A stretch of 64,000 nucleotides of DNA, taken from NCBI GenBank assembly GCA_026008535.1, contig BRKX01000003.1:65373001-65437000 (forward strand), read 5' to 3'. Origin of the DNA: Perilla frutescens (Eukaryota > Streptophyta > Magnoliopsida > Lamiales > Lamiaceae). Made by a program: the position numbers and the translations under genes. The notes beneath the pieces are model-generated. The model was not told the origin of the DNA. It made no database searches and saw only the letters and a list, made by a program, of their open reading frames with translations. Positions 46,244 through 58,600 of the stretch are shown here, piece after piece (the first letter of the stretch is position 1; each line of letters begins with the position of its first letter).

Positions 46244-49200
46244 TCTATACTATATATAAAAAGAAGGTTTTCAATTGAAATTGATTGATGGCAATTTTGT
46301 AAAAACATTGTAATTCTGAGGTCATTAAATTTGACTATATTATTCAATTAAAATATTAATTAAATATTTAAAACGGTGGTTGTAAATCTATACTATATAT
46401 AATGCGTGTGATATTAATTCTATTTTATTTTTTAATTTCTTTAATAATTGACCCATTACAGATAAAACTGTTTGCCACGAGCCCACGACTCCAGAAGTTA
46501 TTTCAAACACATGAATACCCCTTTCCCCCACAAAACCATGAGTGAGAAACTCTGTAGACGGTAGACCCAAAACTTTTTCATTTTCAATTTCTCAAAATAC
46601 TCCCAACAAAATTTAGGCAATAGAAGAAATTGAGGAAAAGAGATGATGTTTGGGAGAGAAGGAGTAGTGGATTTCCAGAGAAAAAATGGTAGCGGCTATT
46701 TTTTGGAAACAGAGAATGAGCGATAGATTTCAGACGGAGAGAAAGGTTGATGCGTGGATGAAAGTCAGGTAAACAACCTCAAAGTCAGATAAACAACCTT
46801 AAACCCTCAGGCTGAAACACCAACAGTCATAGATTTTTCGTCTTTTTTTTTCTTTTTCGTTAGAGTCGATGTGATTTTTAATTGTTAATTTTTTCTTTCC
46901 TTACGAATTTGGGTTTGAGTTTATAATGGAGATTAAAAAAATTTATCTTTGTTGCTTAGATTGTTGTTGGTTTGTGTGCAGAGTAAAAAGAGTTCATCAT
47001 TCCTGAAGAAGATTCACGACCAAGGGAGAATTGTTGTTAGTTTGTGTGTGGAGAGTAAGAGGAGTTCACTGTAACTAAAATTTTAAGCACTCATCATTTC
47101 TTTTATTGAATTTATTTCAAATTTATTGTGAAAATTCACAGTTTCATTGGACGAGAATTTCAGGGAAAATTGACTGATTATCATCTCAGAGAGAAAAAAA
47201 TGTTACAGGTTTCAATCTGCACAGGTAATTTTTCTCTCTTCCAATTTTGGTTCTGATTGCATTTTGTGGATTACAGGTAATTGCTCATGTGGAGATGAAT
47301 ATGCAGTTTTATTTCACATTTTGGTTTATAGTGGTCATATATTTTTGGGTCTATGGTGCCATTTTTATTTTTATTTTTGCATTGAAACAGTTGGAGCTTT
47401 GGGTCTAGCTACATGGTATTACATAATCAATCTCTTAAAATTAAATGAATTTATGTGAGGGTTCTTTGTCGAAATTGGATTGGGAAGTACAGTTGATTCA
47501 GATGCAGAAGCAGTACCAAATCATAAGCCTTGGTGGCTTTGTTCTTGATCTTACTTGTGTTCCTGGTGCTTGGCTTCAGGTACCACTGTGCCATCACTAC
47601 TTCCATTTTTTTGTGCTTAATTTTGTGTTTAAAGATTGTATTGTGCTTATTGAGATGAAGAAGTGTAGTGTGCTGATTGGTTCTATTTGATGGAATCATG
47701 TTTTTGAGAGATGTTGTAATCCAGTTTCGACTACTCTGTAATGCAGGTGGCATATCAGAATTTGGGTCCCTTAGAAAAGGGTGGAGTAGTTGTGGGGATT
47801 GATACTAAGGTAATTCTTCATATATTAGCCCATTTTTCATTAACTTAGCTTCTTTTTAAATAAAAAAATTGTTTCTTGTGTAGTATTCGATTATGTGTTT
47901 AATGAAGCTTTTTGTTGGGACTGCATGTTTGGTTAATTTTATAAAGTCGTCATGAATGTAATTTTATACAAATTATTTGGTTGATTTGTGGTTGTGTTGC
48001 AGAGGGTGAAGGTTCCATCTGTCCACTGTGATTCGAGGGTTAAAACCGTTTGTGCTGATGTTATGACCCTGCCAAGAGAGCAAGTTAGAGCGCTCTCCCC
48101 TAAGGTATACCCCTTACTTCTCAATATTTATGTTTTCAGATCACTGCTCATGTGCAGTTTGTTCTCTTTTGTTTCCTGTGAATATAGTTTGTTATATTGA
48201 AATCAAGTTTTTATTTTAGAGAACCATGTGGATGGAGGATGTCTTTATTTTGATACAATTTGTTATATTGAATGTCTTTATAGAGAATACAATTTGTTAT
48301 ATTGAAATCAAGTCTTTTTTTTTTCAGAGATGAGAGAACCATGTGGATAGAGAAAAAGCTGCAAACCTTCGTATTTTTTGTTCTTATTTTATAATATAAT
48401 CTACATGGCCATTTTTAGTCAATTATAGACCTTTCTGTAGATACATTGGCTACTCATTTGATTCAGTTAGGATTGGAATAAACTGGAAGTCAATGTAATT
48501 TAACATGCTTGAGGGAATGTGATGTTATATCATGAATATCTGGATGCTGAAATGGATTATGTATTTTTAAGTTTTTTGATAGGGATGTAGAGAAAGATCT
48601 GGGATTTTATTTTAGAGAAGCTAGAGATGAAGATATTGCTAATTAGATGAATGATGCAAGCCTAAATGGTTTTTGAGTCCTTGAGCTTGGTTAGAGGTAA
48701 ATATTCACATGTTTCACAATGGCTTGTGCAACTGTACTCCAGTTCTATAGATAAGTGGATAAATTGTGGCCTAATCTATTATTATTTTGTTGTTTTAGGT
48801 GTAGACTGGACATGGAATTGGAGTAGCTTTTGGTTTGTTTCAGCTATATATTCATGCTTATTACACTGTCAAAGCTAATAAAAGTGATTTAGTGCAAAGT
48901 GAAGTGAAGCAGAGTAAGATATTGGTTTGCTTTGATTTCTAGATTGAATGCATTAAGTCTTATATTGGATTGGATTTTTGTTTTGAAGAAAGAGATGCAA
49001 CTGTTGGATATGTTAATTGGAAATCTTACAGTTCATTTTAGACGACTTCTTTGTTTCTAGGAGTACAATAGCTTCTTTATGTTCACTTCAATCCTGTGGT
49101 TTTATATTAGATTTTATTACGTTGTATTTCACTCACTACTATGATTTTATTGCAGGTTGAAATTGCTACTTCAGAAATTAAAAATCATGCAACTGAATCT

Positions 49201-50823
49201 CTTGTGATTTAAAGATGGAAAAATGGTGACCTGTATGAGAGTTTTCTTCCCTTGCCTACCCTTCTATACTATATATAAAAACAAAAAAATCTAATTTTGC
49301 CTCCAAATTGATGGCAATTTTGTAAATTAGATTGTGAATTGTGGTCATTAAGTTTCCCTTTTTTATGCATTTATTTTTCTAAATATTTTTAAAAATTTAG
49401 ACATTAATGTTATTGGGTGCAAGTTATAACAATTATTACTAACTGTATTTAAAATTTCATAATTAAAAAATGTTGACCATGAAGAGGAAACACGCCAGTT
49501 TTATGAAGAGGAAACATGCCGGCTTAATTCCACTATTTTTCTGTTGTAATTTTACTAAAGTAATGTTCAGGAGATGATTTATATATGCTCTTGCATATCT
49601 TATGAATAGCGAATTGTCATTTAGTGACGGCTTTGCTTAAATGAAGTAAAATATTCACAAATTGTTACATTTTATAGGAACCTATAATAAGACACCTTAT
49701 TCAAATTTAATGAAATTAAAGAATCTGATATGATATGGCTATATGATACCATTTTCAAATTTGAGTTTTTTTTTTCAATCATTTGTGCTATCATGTTGTA
49801 AATTCATCATTGTTTGTTGTTGATTTATTTCTTCATCATTTTTAATTTCATTGCTTAGTTGATTTGAGTTGCTTTACTGATACCACAAAAGATGCTTGCA
49901 GCCATTGTATACAAATAATGCAGCATCTCTAAATTTTTAAATTTTGCGCATGTGTTTTAAGTAAGTATTATTTCTGAGTCGAACATGTTTTTTGTGTATG
50001 GTAAAATATGCTAACAGCTCAAGTAGAAGCTTAATATTGAGCTAAATATTCATAATATTATTGTTAAAATTTTCTTAGAAAAAAGTTAATAAGAAATGAT
50101 AAGCTCCTTGGAAACTGGAAATTATTATTACTTTTAGAGTGGCAGAAGTGATTATTCTAATTTATTCTCATATTGAGGTTATGCAAGTAAAGATTTTGTT
50201 TCAATTGTTGTGTTGTTGCCTTCATCAATATCTATGCCAGATTTAAAATACCACCGTTGATCATATATTGAGTTTCACAAAATGGATGCAGTGAATTCAT
50301 ATTTATATAGCTGCTTTTGTGACATCAGGAGTTGGAAAAGTCAAATTTACCAAAAATGTTATATACAAATTATCTCATATATTTTTTAAAAATTTATTTC
50401 CGTTATTGAGTTTGGAACTTGATTAGATTACTAATTTTATTAAAAGATAATACAATATTAAACTTAATAAATGTTATCATATATATTATGTAAGTTCATT
50501 CCTCTTTGTTAAAAATTATTTTTAAAATTATTATTATTATTTAATACTATAATGTTCTTCTTGCAAGTTGCAACGCAACATGCATGCTACTGCAAAACAA
50601 CTTGTGCTTATCTGAGTTATTATTATTAGATAGAATTGACCTAATCCGTATCTAATGTTGTGTTGAAAAAAATTGTAATACAATGAAAGAAATATTATAT
50701 ATAAAATAATTATAATAAAAATTTCAAACATAAGATGAGATAATGGGTGTGACATCAATTGTGGATTAAATAACGTTTTATACCGCTCGGTAGCCACCGC
50801 GCAACGCGTGGGTGAAATACTAG
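46244..50823 (+). mobile_element. Composite Helitron with captured gene exons
   Basis: The 5' end is A|TCTATACTATATATAAA at 46244. The 3' end is a GC-rich imperfect hairpin (CACCGCGCAACGCGTGGGTG, 50795-50814) followed by AAATACTAG ending at 50823, with T next. These are classical Helitron ends with A-T insertion and no target duplication. Two further 5'-type ends (46387 and 49263) lie inside, so nested or tandem Helitrons share the single 3' end. A 49263-50823 copy would be a separate 1.56-kb element. No Rep/helicase is encoded. Exons of an FtsJ-type gene lie at 47480-48104. Confidence 0.75.
47480..48104 (+). pseudogene. Captured FtsJ/RrmJ-type rRNA 2'-O-methyltransferase exons
   Basis: Three exon-like blocks with introns match an RrmJ/FtsJ SAM-dependent methyltransferase. 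The first ends at 47579 and reads IQMQKQYQII then GGFVLDLTCVPGAWLQ, covering SAM motif I (usually VLDLGCAPG). The second is 47747-47809 (AYQNLGPLEKGGVVVGIDTK), and the third is 48003-48104 (VKVPSVHCDSRVKTVCADVM to LSPK). All visible borders keep AG and GT, and phases are compatible. The N-terminal exons and the following SDM-type catalytic exons are missing, so this is a gene fragment carried by a Helitron and not a working enzyme. The organelle-targeted member of the family is the likely donor, but this is uncertain. Confidence 0.85.
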
Positions 50824-51007
50824 TTTTAGATAATATCAAATTGATACATGTCTGCATCATATATGATACTTGTATGCTTAATATATGATACTTTTAATAT
50901 CTGACCCATATTTTTTTACTTTCTCTTTGCAGTTTTTGGAATGAATATTCTTCATCTTTTAATATATTTTCTTGCGATAATTTTAGAGTCATTTGATTTG
51001 GGTTGTG

Positions 51008-51250
51008 GACATGAAGTGGTTGCCACCAGCCTTTTGTGGGAAGCTAAAAGAAGAGAAATTTGAAAAGGCAATCTTGGAAAGCGGGAGATAAATGTGAGCA
51101 GAAAGTGTGATGATGATGATCAAATATTTTTCAAAGATGGATGGTCTCGATTCGTCCATGAACAAGCGTTGAGTTTCAAAGATTTTCTGGTGTCGAACAC
51201 ACTCGAAACTTGCACATTAATGTTGTTGGATCTGAATACATGTGAAAAAT
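51008..51250 (+). pseudogene. B3 DNA-binding domain fragment, broken
   Basis: Plus-strand reading gives LPPAFCGKLKEEKFEKAIL. After a frame change it gives EINVSRKCDDDDQIFFKDGW, then SRFVHEQALSFKDFLV and LDLNTCEK, ending at a stop. The order 'P..F...L....A.L', 'W.V', 'F.DGW..FV..H.L...DFLVF' and 'IFD.. CEKE' is that of plant REM-type B3 domains, and the size (about 80 residues) is close to one domain. The frame change and isolated position show a decayed fragment. The family call is by motif order alone. A hAT insertion follows 39 bp downstream. Confidence 0.55.
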
Positions 51251-51289
51251 AATTTTTGGTTGATTCCCAGAATGAGCCTCAATCATAAC

Positions 51290-52350
51290 CAAGGATGAAA
51301 ATATCGCGGATATTGACATTGCGATACGGATATTGGGGGGAATATCTTTTTTCCCGAGTATCGACGAGAAATCGCAAAATATCGCAAGATATCGCAATAT
51401 ATCGCGATTTTTTTAATATTTCTATAATATATTTTGATTTTTATTTAATACTATATATTTTTGTGATCTTTTTTAGGTCTTCAATGTAATTATTTGAGTT
51501 ACAATATTCTTTGCTTTATAAAGACATTCACTTTGCAAAAAAATATAAGAGAAAGAAGACCGAAAAATCAACAGTTGTCTTAGGAAGAAAAGTGAGATGC
51601 ACGTGAACTGACTTTATTTTTTCATTTTTTCAGTTAGAGGACATGATGGACAAATCACTAAAATTTTTCTCCCATATATCACACGAAGTTGAAATCTAAG
51701 ATTTAATATAAATTATTTGCCAAATCTTGATTCTATGAATATGGGTGGCACTGATCATAGTGATATGTCCCAAGATTCATATGCTTCTTGCACATATGAG
51801 AGTTCACAAATTGATTGGACTACTCAAAACGTGTATCAACAAAATAATTGGGTCAGTGGACATTATCCAATTCATGGTGAAGGTGTTGGAAGAAATCAAG
51901 AAACATATCAAGCGCATGTGAATAATTATATCAATAATTACTCGAACGTGATAAGTTGGTACCAATATTGTTTAGAACAAGATGACATTCCATCTACTAT
52001 ATTTGAACCTCATAGATCCTCATTTTGGTATTAATTGTACTTTATAATCTTTATTTAGTCATTTTATGTTGTATTATGCATTATTTTGTCAAATGTATTG
52101 TCACAGACGGTATTTATATAATGTATTATTCATATATTTGCTTTCAAAATATAATTCTATCAAAAAAATTAGCGGAATAAGTGCATAATAATATGTCATA
52201 ATAGTTCTCAAAATTTCATGCTAAATTTCCAAGATTTTAATATGATTTCCGTCATTTTTTTCAATTTTCTGCGATATCGATATGCGATATCGATATATCC
52301 GTAAAATTGAAGTTGCGATATATGTTGCAATAGCGATATTTTCATCCTTG
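51290..52350 (+). mobile_element. Non-autonomous hAT, 1061 bp, TSD ATCATAAC
   Basis: A perfect 8-bp duplication ATCATAAC (51282-51289 and 52351-52358) flanks inverted ends that both read inward CAAGGATGAAAATATCGC. Subterminal regions are dense in ATATCG/CGATAT motifs on both sides, typical transposase-binding repeats. An internal frame (51717-52034) is probably the last piece of a deleted transposase. Among the DNA transposons here this has the cleanest duplication. Confidence 0.92.
51717..52034 (+). pseudogene. Probable hAT transposase C-terminal tail remnant
   Basis: The 105-codon frame is Asn/Tyr/Gln/Ser-rich and ends in IFEPHRSSFWY. Low-complexity tails ending in a similar '(E)PRxSxWY' occur in some plant DUF659/dimerisation-type hAT transposases. 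It contains no catalytic motif and lies inside an internally deleted hAT, which supports this reading; the sequence alone is not decisive. Confidence 0.45.
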
Positions 52351-52358
52351 ATCATAAC

Positions 52359-53418
52359 TGAATCATTTGGATGATAATACACTTGCTTTTATCATAATTA
52401 ATGAATATGACAATGAGGCAGAAAATAGAAAGGCAATAGTCCAGCAAATTCAACTCAGTTGAATGAGTTTGGCTCCAAAACTCTCAAGCCTCATTTGTTT
52501 TAAATGAATATCAGTTTGATGTTTGTCTTCAATATAAGTGATTCTTGGATTGACGATTCTTCATTTTTAATATATTTTGGGATATTTTAAGAGTTGTATT
52601 GGAATAAAATATTGATGGGAATTAAATATGTTGGTATTTTATGATTTTGGAATATTATTATGATGAAATTTCATTTATTAGAAATTCATTTATGAAATTT
52701 ATTTATTTTTGTAGTTTTTTCAATATAGAAATAAATATCTACTCATTTAGGAGAATATGACAGTTCAATGACATTAAAGTGACTGAATATACATTTATTT
52801 CATATATGATACATTTTTCGATGTCATTGATACTTTTAGGCCGAATATATGATACTTTTTCAAACACAAGTGTTACTTTTTTTTTAACATGTGATACTTT
52901 ATAGCTTAACAAATAATACTAACATTATTTCTAAAAACAAATCCATTTTTCTTTAAGTGCAAGTTATGGATGTTCTTTAATGAACATGATTGCAGTTAAT
53001 TCTGAAGCAATAAATATTGTTTAGTAATAAAAACAGTGATTATTTCATAAGAAATTTATTCCACAAAATTTAAAATTCAATGATAGAAGCCACCATTTCA
53101 TATTACATCCATCAATAACCCCAATTGATTCATCATTACAAAAACCACAAAAAAAAACATAGAGTATTTGGCCCACACAATCATCTCCATGACAAAAAGT
53201 ACATGTTTAAGTTGAATGATGACATATCAAAAAACCTAATATATAATTCATGATACACCAAAACAAAATACATCAACAGTTCTTCAACTCTAGACAGTAT
53301 CCAACAACATTCCAAATATCAAAATATAAATTCACAATCTCAGTAATTTCTTCCTTCTATTCATGAATGCAAGGACGCACCTATGCACTTCAAATCTCAA
53401 GTTAATCGTGCCTGCAAA
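52359..53418. other. AT-rich DNA between hAT and CACTA elements
   Basis: No gene was recognised. GATAC-rich repeats occur at about 52795-52920 (TATGATACTTTT and relatives), matching the motif in the MULE at 4125-6310. The stretch ends in AAA, the left 3-bp flank of the CACTA element. Confidence 0.5.
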
Positions 53419-54261
53419 CACTACAAAAAACACGATTTAGCGATGAATTTAACGACGGATCATATTCCGTCGTTAAAATACCAACGGATTAACAATGAAT
53501 TAAATTTATGATATTTAACGACGGATTAACGACGGAAAATTCTGTCATTAACTTAACGACGGACTAACGACGGAATTTTTCGTAGTTAAGATAGAGACGG
53601 AAAAATCCGTCGTTAAATTTTTATTTTTTTTTTAATATTAGTGACGGATTTAACGACGGAATTTTCCGTCGTTAAAATTAATTTTGATTTTTTTTTATTA
53701 TTATTTTTTATTATTTTTTTATTTTTAATTTTTCAATTAATTCTTGACTACGAATTTTAAATCAATTTTTTATTTTTTTTATTTATTTTATTTTTTATGG
53801 ATTTATTTGATTTTTTTAATTATTCTATATTATTTTTAATATTTTCATTTTTTAATTACTAATTAATTATGAATTTGAAATTAATCTTTTTAATATTATT
53901 AATTTTTTTATTTTTAGATTTATTTTATTTTAATTTTTTTACTTTATTATATTATTTTTAATATTTTATATATTTTGAAATTACTAATTAATAATTTTTT
54001 ATTTTAATAATTCTATCACTTTAATTTTAATTTTATAAATATTATTAATTATAAATATATAATATCAGAGTAAAATAATTAAAATAATTTAATATTAAAT
54101 AATGATATAATATAATTATATTTTATGATAAAAATATAAATATAATAGATATTTAAATAAATGAATACTATAGATTTTATTTAATTTTGAAATAAAAAAT
54201 CAATCAAAATAGGTTTTGTATGTGTGTATAGATATATATTATTTGTGTAATTGTACATAAA

Positions 54262-54340
54262 CATACCCTAGCCCACATGGTTAGAGGCGTCTCCTCTTTC
54301 TCAAAGGGCCTGGGATCGAATCCTCTCCCAAGCGTGAGAT
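54262..54340 (+). other. tRNA-like head, possible SINE fragment within the CACTA
   Basis: TAGCCCACATGGTTAGAGGC resembles a pol III A box followed by a D-arm, and GGATCGAATCC about 40 bp on is one base from the B-box consensus GGTTCGAATCC. No clear acceptor stem is present, so it is not a working tRNA gene. A captured SINE head is the simplest view. Confidence 0.4.
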
Positions 54341-54376
54341 TCAGCGAATTAATATAGGTGCCTATGGCGTGGCTTG

Positions 54377-54883
54377 GTGGCTCGGCTCTTTAGCTTGGCT
54401 CGGCTCGCTGTTGGTGGCTTAGCCGCGACTTGTTCAATTTTATTTTTTTAACGACAGAAAAAATCCGTTGTTAATTCCGTCACTAAATTTAATATTTTTT
54501 ATTTCCTAACAACAGAATTTGACAATATATTAACGACGGAAAAAATCCGTCGTTAATTCCGTCGCTAACATTTTTTCGTCGTTAAATTTGTCGTTAAAAT
54601 GATTTTACGACTAGAGGATTAACGACGGTTGGTGGCTCGGCTCTTTAGCTTGGCTCGGCTCGCTGTTGGTGGCTTAGCCGCGACTTGTTCAATTTTATTT
54701 TTTTAACGATAGAAAAAATCCGTCGTTAATTCCTTCACTAAATTTAATATTTTTTATTTCCTAACGACAGAATTTGACAATATATTAACGACGGAAAAAA
54801 TCCGTCGTTAATTCCGTCGCTAACATTTTTTCATCGTTAAATTTATCGTTAAAATGATTTTACGACTAGAGGATTAACGAAGG
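54377..54883. repeat. 253-bp tandem duplication in the CACTA right end
   Basis: GGTGGCTCGGCTCTTTAGCT with the following TTAGCCGCGACTTGTTCAA and the TTAACGACGGA block occurs at 54380 and again at about 54633, nearly identical over about 250 bp. It doubles the subterminal binding-site region. Confidence 0.85.
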
Positions 54884-55214
54884 ATTGGATCCGTCGTTAA
54901 TCCGTCGCTAAATTGATTTAACGATGAATTTTTTATGTTTAGCGACGGAAAAATCCGTCGCTAAAATGCGATTTTTTTGTAGTGAAAAGCAATACTAGCC
55001 CAATATAGTGCTCGTAGCTTCTTTCGACCATAAGACTACAAAACTAGAAATAAAATTACAAATCAATTAGGAAAAACAAGGACCAAAAATTGAAAGGAAA
55101 AAAATTATATAAAAATAATTCAAACATTTCCTAAGTCAGGGCACAAATAAGCATTGCCATCAAATCTACAAATAACCATATTCTGAGATACTTTGAGATA
55201 CTAAAACATAATAT

Positions 55215-55640
55215 TTCAAATTACACATATAATGTTCAGTCAAACACTTAAATGAACATATTTGAACAAATAATGAAAACAAAACGACAAAAACTAAAAA
55301 TAGAACCTAAACAAAATATGAAAGTTGACTGAATTCTGAAGACATAAACATACTACGTAAAAAATATAAGAGGCAAAAATTATGAATAATGTGATACATG
55401 TTTCTACTTCAAGTGCTACTCATAAGCATGCTAACTTATACTTAATATCATAATTTATATTACTTGTATAAACTTTTAAATCAAACACTAAAATAAACAT
55501 CTCTACAACAGTTATTTAAAATAAAAAATGGATAACACAATAAATGACATAAAAAAAAAAAATCAAATACAAAATGGACTACAATTTTATACTTGTTTTC
55601 AATTCAACTGGTACACATAAAGAGATTTTCCTATTCAATA
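55215..55640. repeat. Diverged direct repeat, left copy
   Basis: This about 425-bp copy pairs with 58950-59345 on the other side of the solo LTR. Shared landmarks are GATACATGTTTCTACTTCAA and TTTTCAATTCAA(C/A)TGGTACA. Similarity is moderate, so duplication predates the LTR insertion. Confidence 0.65.
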
Positions 55641-55680
55641 TATTTTCTAGCATTTATCTGACTAAAACACATATCGAAAC

Positions 55681-58600
55681 TGTAACACCCCAAAATTTCA
55701 GATAAGGTTTAGAGTATTATTAAGAGTAATTAAGAAGTTAGGGAAAAAGTTTAGTTAAGAATTAAGTGAGGTCAGATGTCAGTCACGACTTTAGGGGTCA
55801 TTTTTCATAAGGTCGTCTTTTTCAAAAATTTGATCTTAACTCTGTTATGGCCAATTTTGGTCTTATTAGAAAGGTTTTAACTGATGGAGTGTGTCGGTGT
55901 TCCTGAAATTTTATTCTGAAGTCATTTGAGTTCCCGGTGATGAAAAACGTATTTAAAGGACGAATTAATAATAACTTTTGCGTGTGTTCGTGATTTGAAA
56001 AATTTATAAAATCCTTCTCGTTAATTTGAGTCTTGTTCTGCTAAGCCCCTCTTATGGGAAACGACTCAAAGAATTCGTCCACATTCACGGATTTCCATTC
56101 TGAGGTCAATCGAACGCTCGAGAGTAAAATCTGTCAGTCTGAGTAAATAGTAAAAAGTAATTCTGAAAAAGGAATCTTGGCTTGTCTTTCTTCTGACGAC
56201 CTCATCTTCATCATGACCCAGGTTGGTTCACTAGTATTCGAGCCAACGAGTCTCTCGGTATTTTCAGATTTTGTGTCTGAGGTCATTTGAACCTCGACAT
56301 TGAATAAAACAGCTTTTAACCGAACCCGGGGTAACTTTTGCAGTAATCTTGCACTGAAGTGGCTTCCCTTGGAAGCCAAAGCTTTTCCTATAAATAGAAA
56401 TCCACCCCTTTATTTATTTTTGCACCAAATCCTCTCATTTCCCAAATCTAGAGAGTGGGAAAGCTTGAGAGCTTGAGAGAGTTGAAGTTCTAGTCGAGTG
56501 AGGAGTCTCTTCGTGAGTTCACCTCCGAGACGACGAGCGGAGCGACATGGAAGGGATGAAGTGAGGGAAGGTGCTAGGGGCGCCGTTGGGTTGTAGTAGG
56601 CGGCTCTGCCGCCGTTGCGACTCGACGAGATGCCGAGCTAGCCACCTTTCTTGGACGCACCTGACTCCGTCCATTCTTGTTCGTCGGTCTCAAATCCATT
56701 TTCTTTCTTATCTTTAAGTTTCTGCATTTACTTTCCGTTCTTCTAGTTCTTCATATTCTTCATTATTATTCGTTTACTTTTCGTCTAAAATTTAGTATTT
56801 CGATTCTTGTTAAAGTTCCAACTTAATAGCATTTCCGTTATATTGCTTGTTGTTATTCTCGTTATTATGTTCTCATCATTATTTCTAGGAATTAGTCTCG
56901 TTTATTTCATTGAAGTTCCGTTCAAGTTCATATTTAAGATTTCGACATTATTTCTAGTATTCAAGGAGGATTGTCATGTTTATTCCGTTATAATGTCTAT
57001 TTCTTTTAAAGTTAAAAGTATGTTCATTCCTATGTTTTTGCAAAGTTCTAAGCCTTGTTTCAAGTTTAAAACGTCGAGAAAAGGGAGAGGCAACCGAGAA
57101 ACGCCTCGACCAACACCTCAATCAAAAATTTTGAAGGTTTATGAAAGAGCACGGACCGTGCAAGGGTTGCACGGCCCGTGCAAAGCCGTGCAGAACTCAC
57201 AGCGTGAGTCTGGAAAGCTAGCACGGATCGTGCAAGGGCTTGCATGGACCGTGTTATGCTTGCACGGCCCGTGTCAGAAAATCTGGGTGTCAGGTTCTCG
57301 CCCCATTAATTAGCACGGCCCGTGCAAGGCTTCTGCCTTCAAGTTCTTGTTCCAAGTGTGTTCGATTCTCAAGTATTTCAAACCCTTATGTTTTCTAAAG
57401 GTTTTAAAGTCGTGCAATCTATGTTTAAGTCCTATTTACGGGTAGTATAGTTCGATGTTGTTCAATTTTATGTTAGATGTTAGAATTCTTCGAAGGAGGC
57501 CGCTAAGTCAATGATTCGACTTTTGTAGGAGCAAGTGAGCCCCGTGGAAACCCGGAGAAAAATCTTCAGCTCATTGCTTCATCTTCTGTCCAGTAGTCGA
57601 GGTGGGTAAATCTATATTCATCTAAAGTTTGAGCTAATAAGCTCTAGAAGCATGTTAGGGTAAATGAAATATCCAATGAAACATTTTTGCTTTACCTGAT
57701 TGATCTCTGTACAAAGGAAGGAAGAAAAGGAAGTTATTATATGTTAAGTGAGCTCTCAAACATGTTTATCTATGCTAGAAATGATTGAGTATTGTTTATA
57801 CTAGCATGAGATAATTAGAATTGCTTTAATTGCAATTTATGTTTATGCACGTTCATTTCCTCGTATGTGAATGTTGGATTTTGCTAAAGTTTATTTAGCT
57901 AAGCATTGCCTTTTAGGGTAGTGATAAATCCCCTATAGACCGAAATCATGCTTAAATAAAGGATTAGCCTTAGACGATTGCTCTAGGCTCAATAATTCTA
58001 GCTAAGGAAATGGAGCTAAGTTAAGAAAGGAAGGAAGTTAAGAAAGGAAGAATATAGCTTTTATAGCCAGGATCGAGCTCAAGATTTATTATCTTTGATC
58101 ATTTAAGTAAGTCACTGCTGAGTTAATGCCCTCGTAAACTCGTTTGGGTATTTGAGGTAACCCCTCTTCTATCCTATGGCATGCCTAAGGGTGCAGTTGA
58201 CATCAGGTTTAAGCCAAGGTTAGGCCCAAAAGTAAAGAAAAGGTTTTGCGGATATGGAGAGGGCTTTTGCGTTTTGCTCTCCATATACCGCCAGTTGATT
58301 ATTGGATATTTCTCAAGTTATTAAATAAGCTTTTATTAAAACCCACTAAGTACATTAGTGCTTACGCCCTCCTTTTCAAATGTTTTCAGGTTGAGATGCT
58401 GAAGATGATGGTGGTTGTGGATGTGGGTTAGCTGCCAAGTTTTTGCTATAGTATAAGTGCTTAAATTCCACTATGATTCTGCTACTCTGATAAATATTAT
58501 CTGATTCTAAGACATGTCATTCTATTCAAGTTTCTATGAACAAAATGTCCAAACCCGATCTTATTTATATAATGATGCATATTAAGTTCTATTCCTGTTT

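Larger units (their letters stand above)
53419..54984. mobile_element. Non-autonomous CACTA (En/Spm) element, 1566 bp
   Basis: The ends are CACTACAAAAAA and TTTTTTTGTAGTG, flanked by AAA on each side, consistent with a 3-bp duplication. Subterminal DNA carries many copies of the inverted pair TTAACGACGGA/TCCGTCGTTAA, the repeated transposase-binding sites typical of CACTA ends. The middle is very AT-rich. No TnpD/TnpA coding sequence remains. Confidence 0.92.

Noticed and set aside
46120..46570. Two minus-strand frames near the Helitron 5' end
   Set aside because: They cross Helitron termini and lack any recognisable domain.
54262..54340. Functional tRNA gene
   Set aside because: A and B boxes are degraded and no paired acceptor stem is visible; kept only as a tRNA-like fragment.
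56807..57313. 168-codon frame
   Set aside because: It lies within the 3.2-kb solo LTR and runs over the palindrome cluster; no family features.
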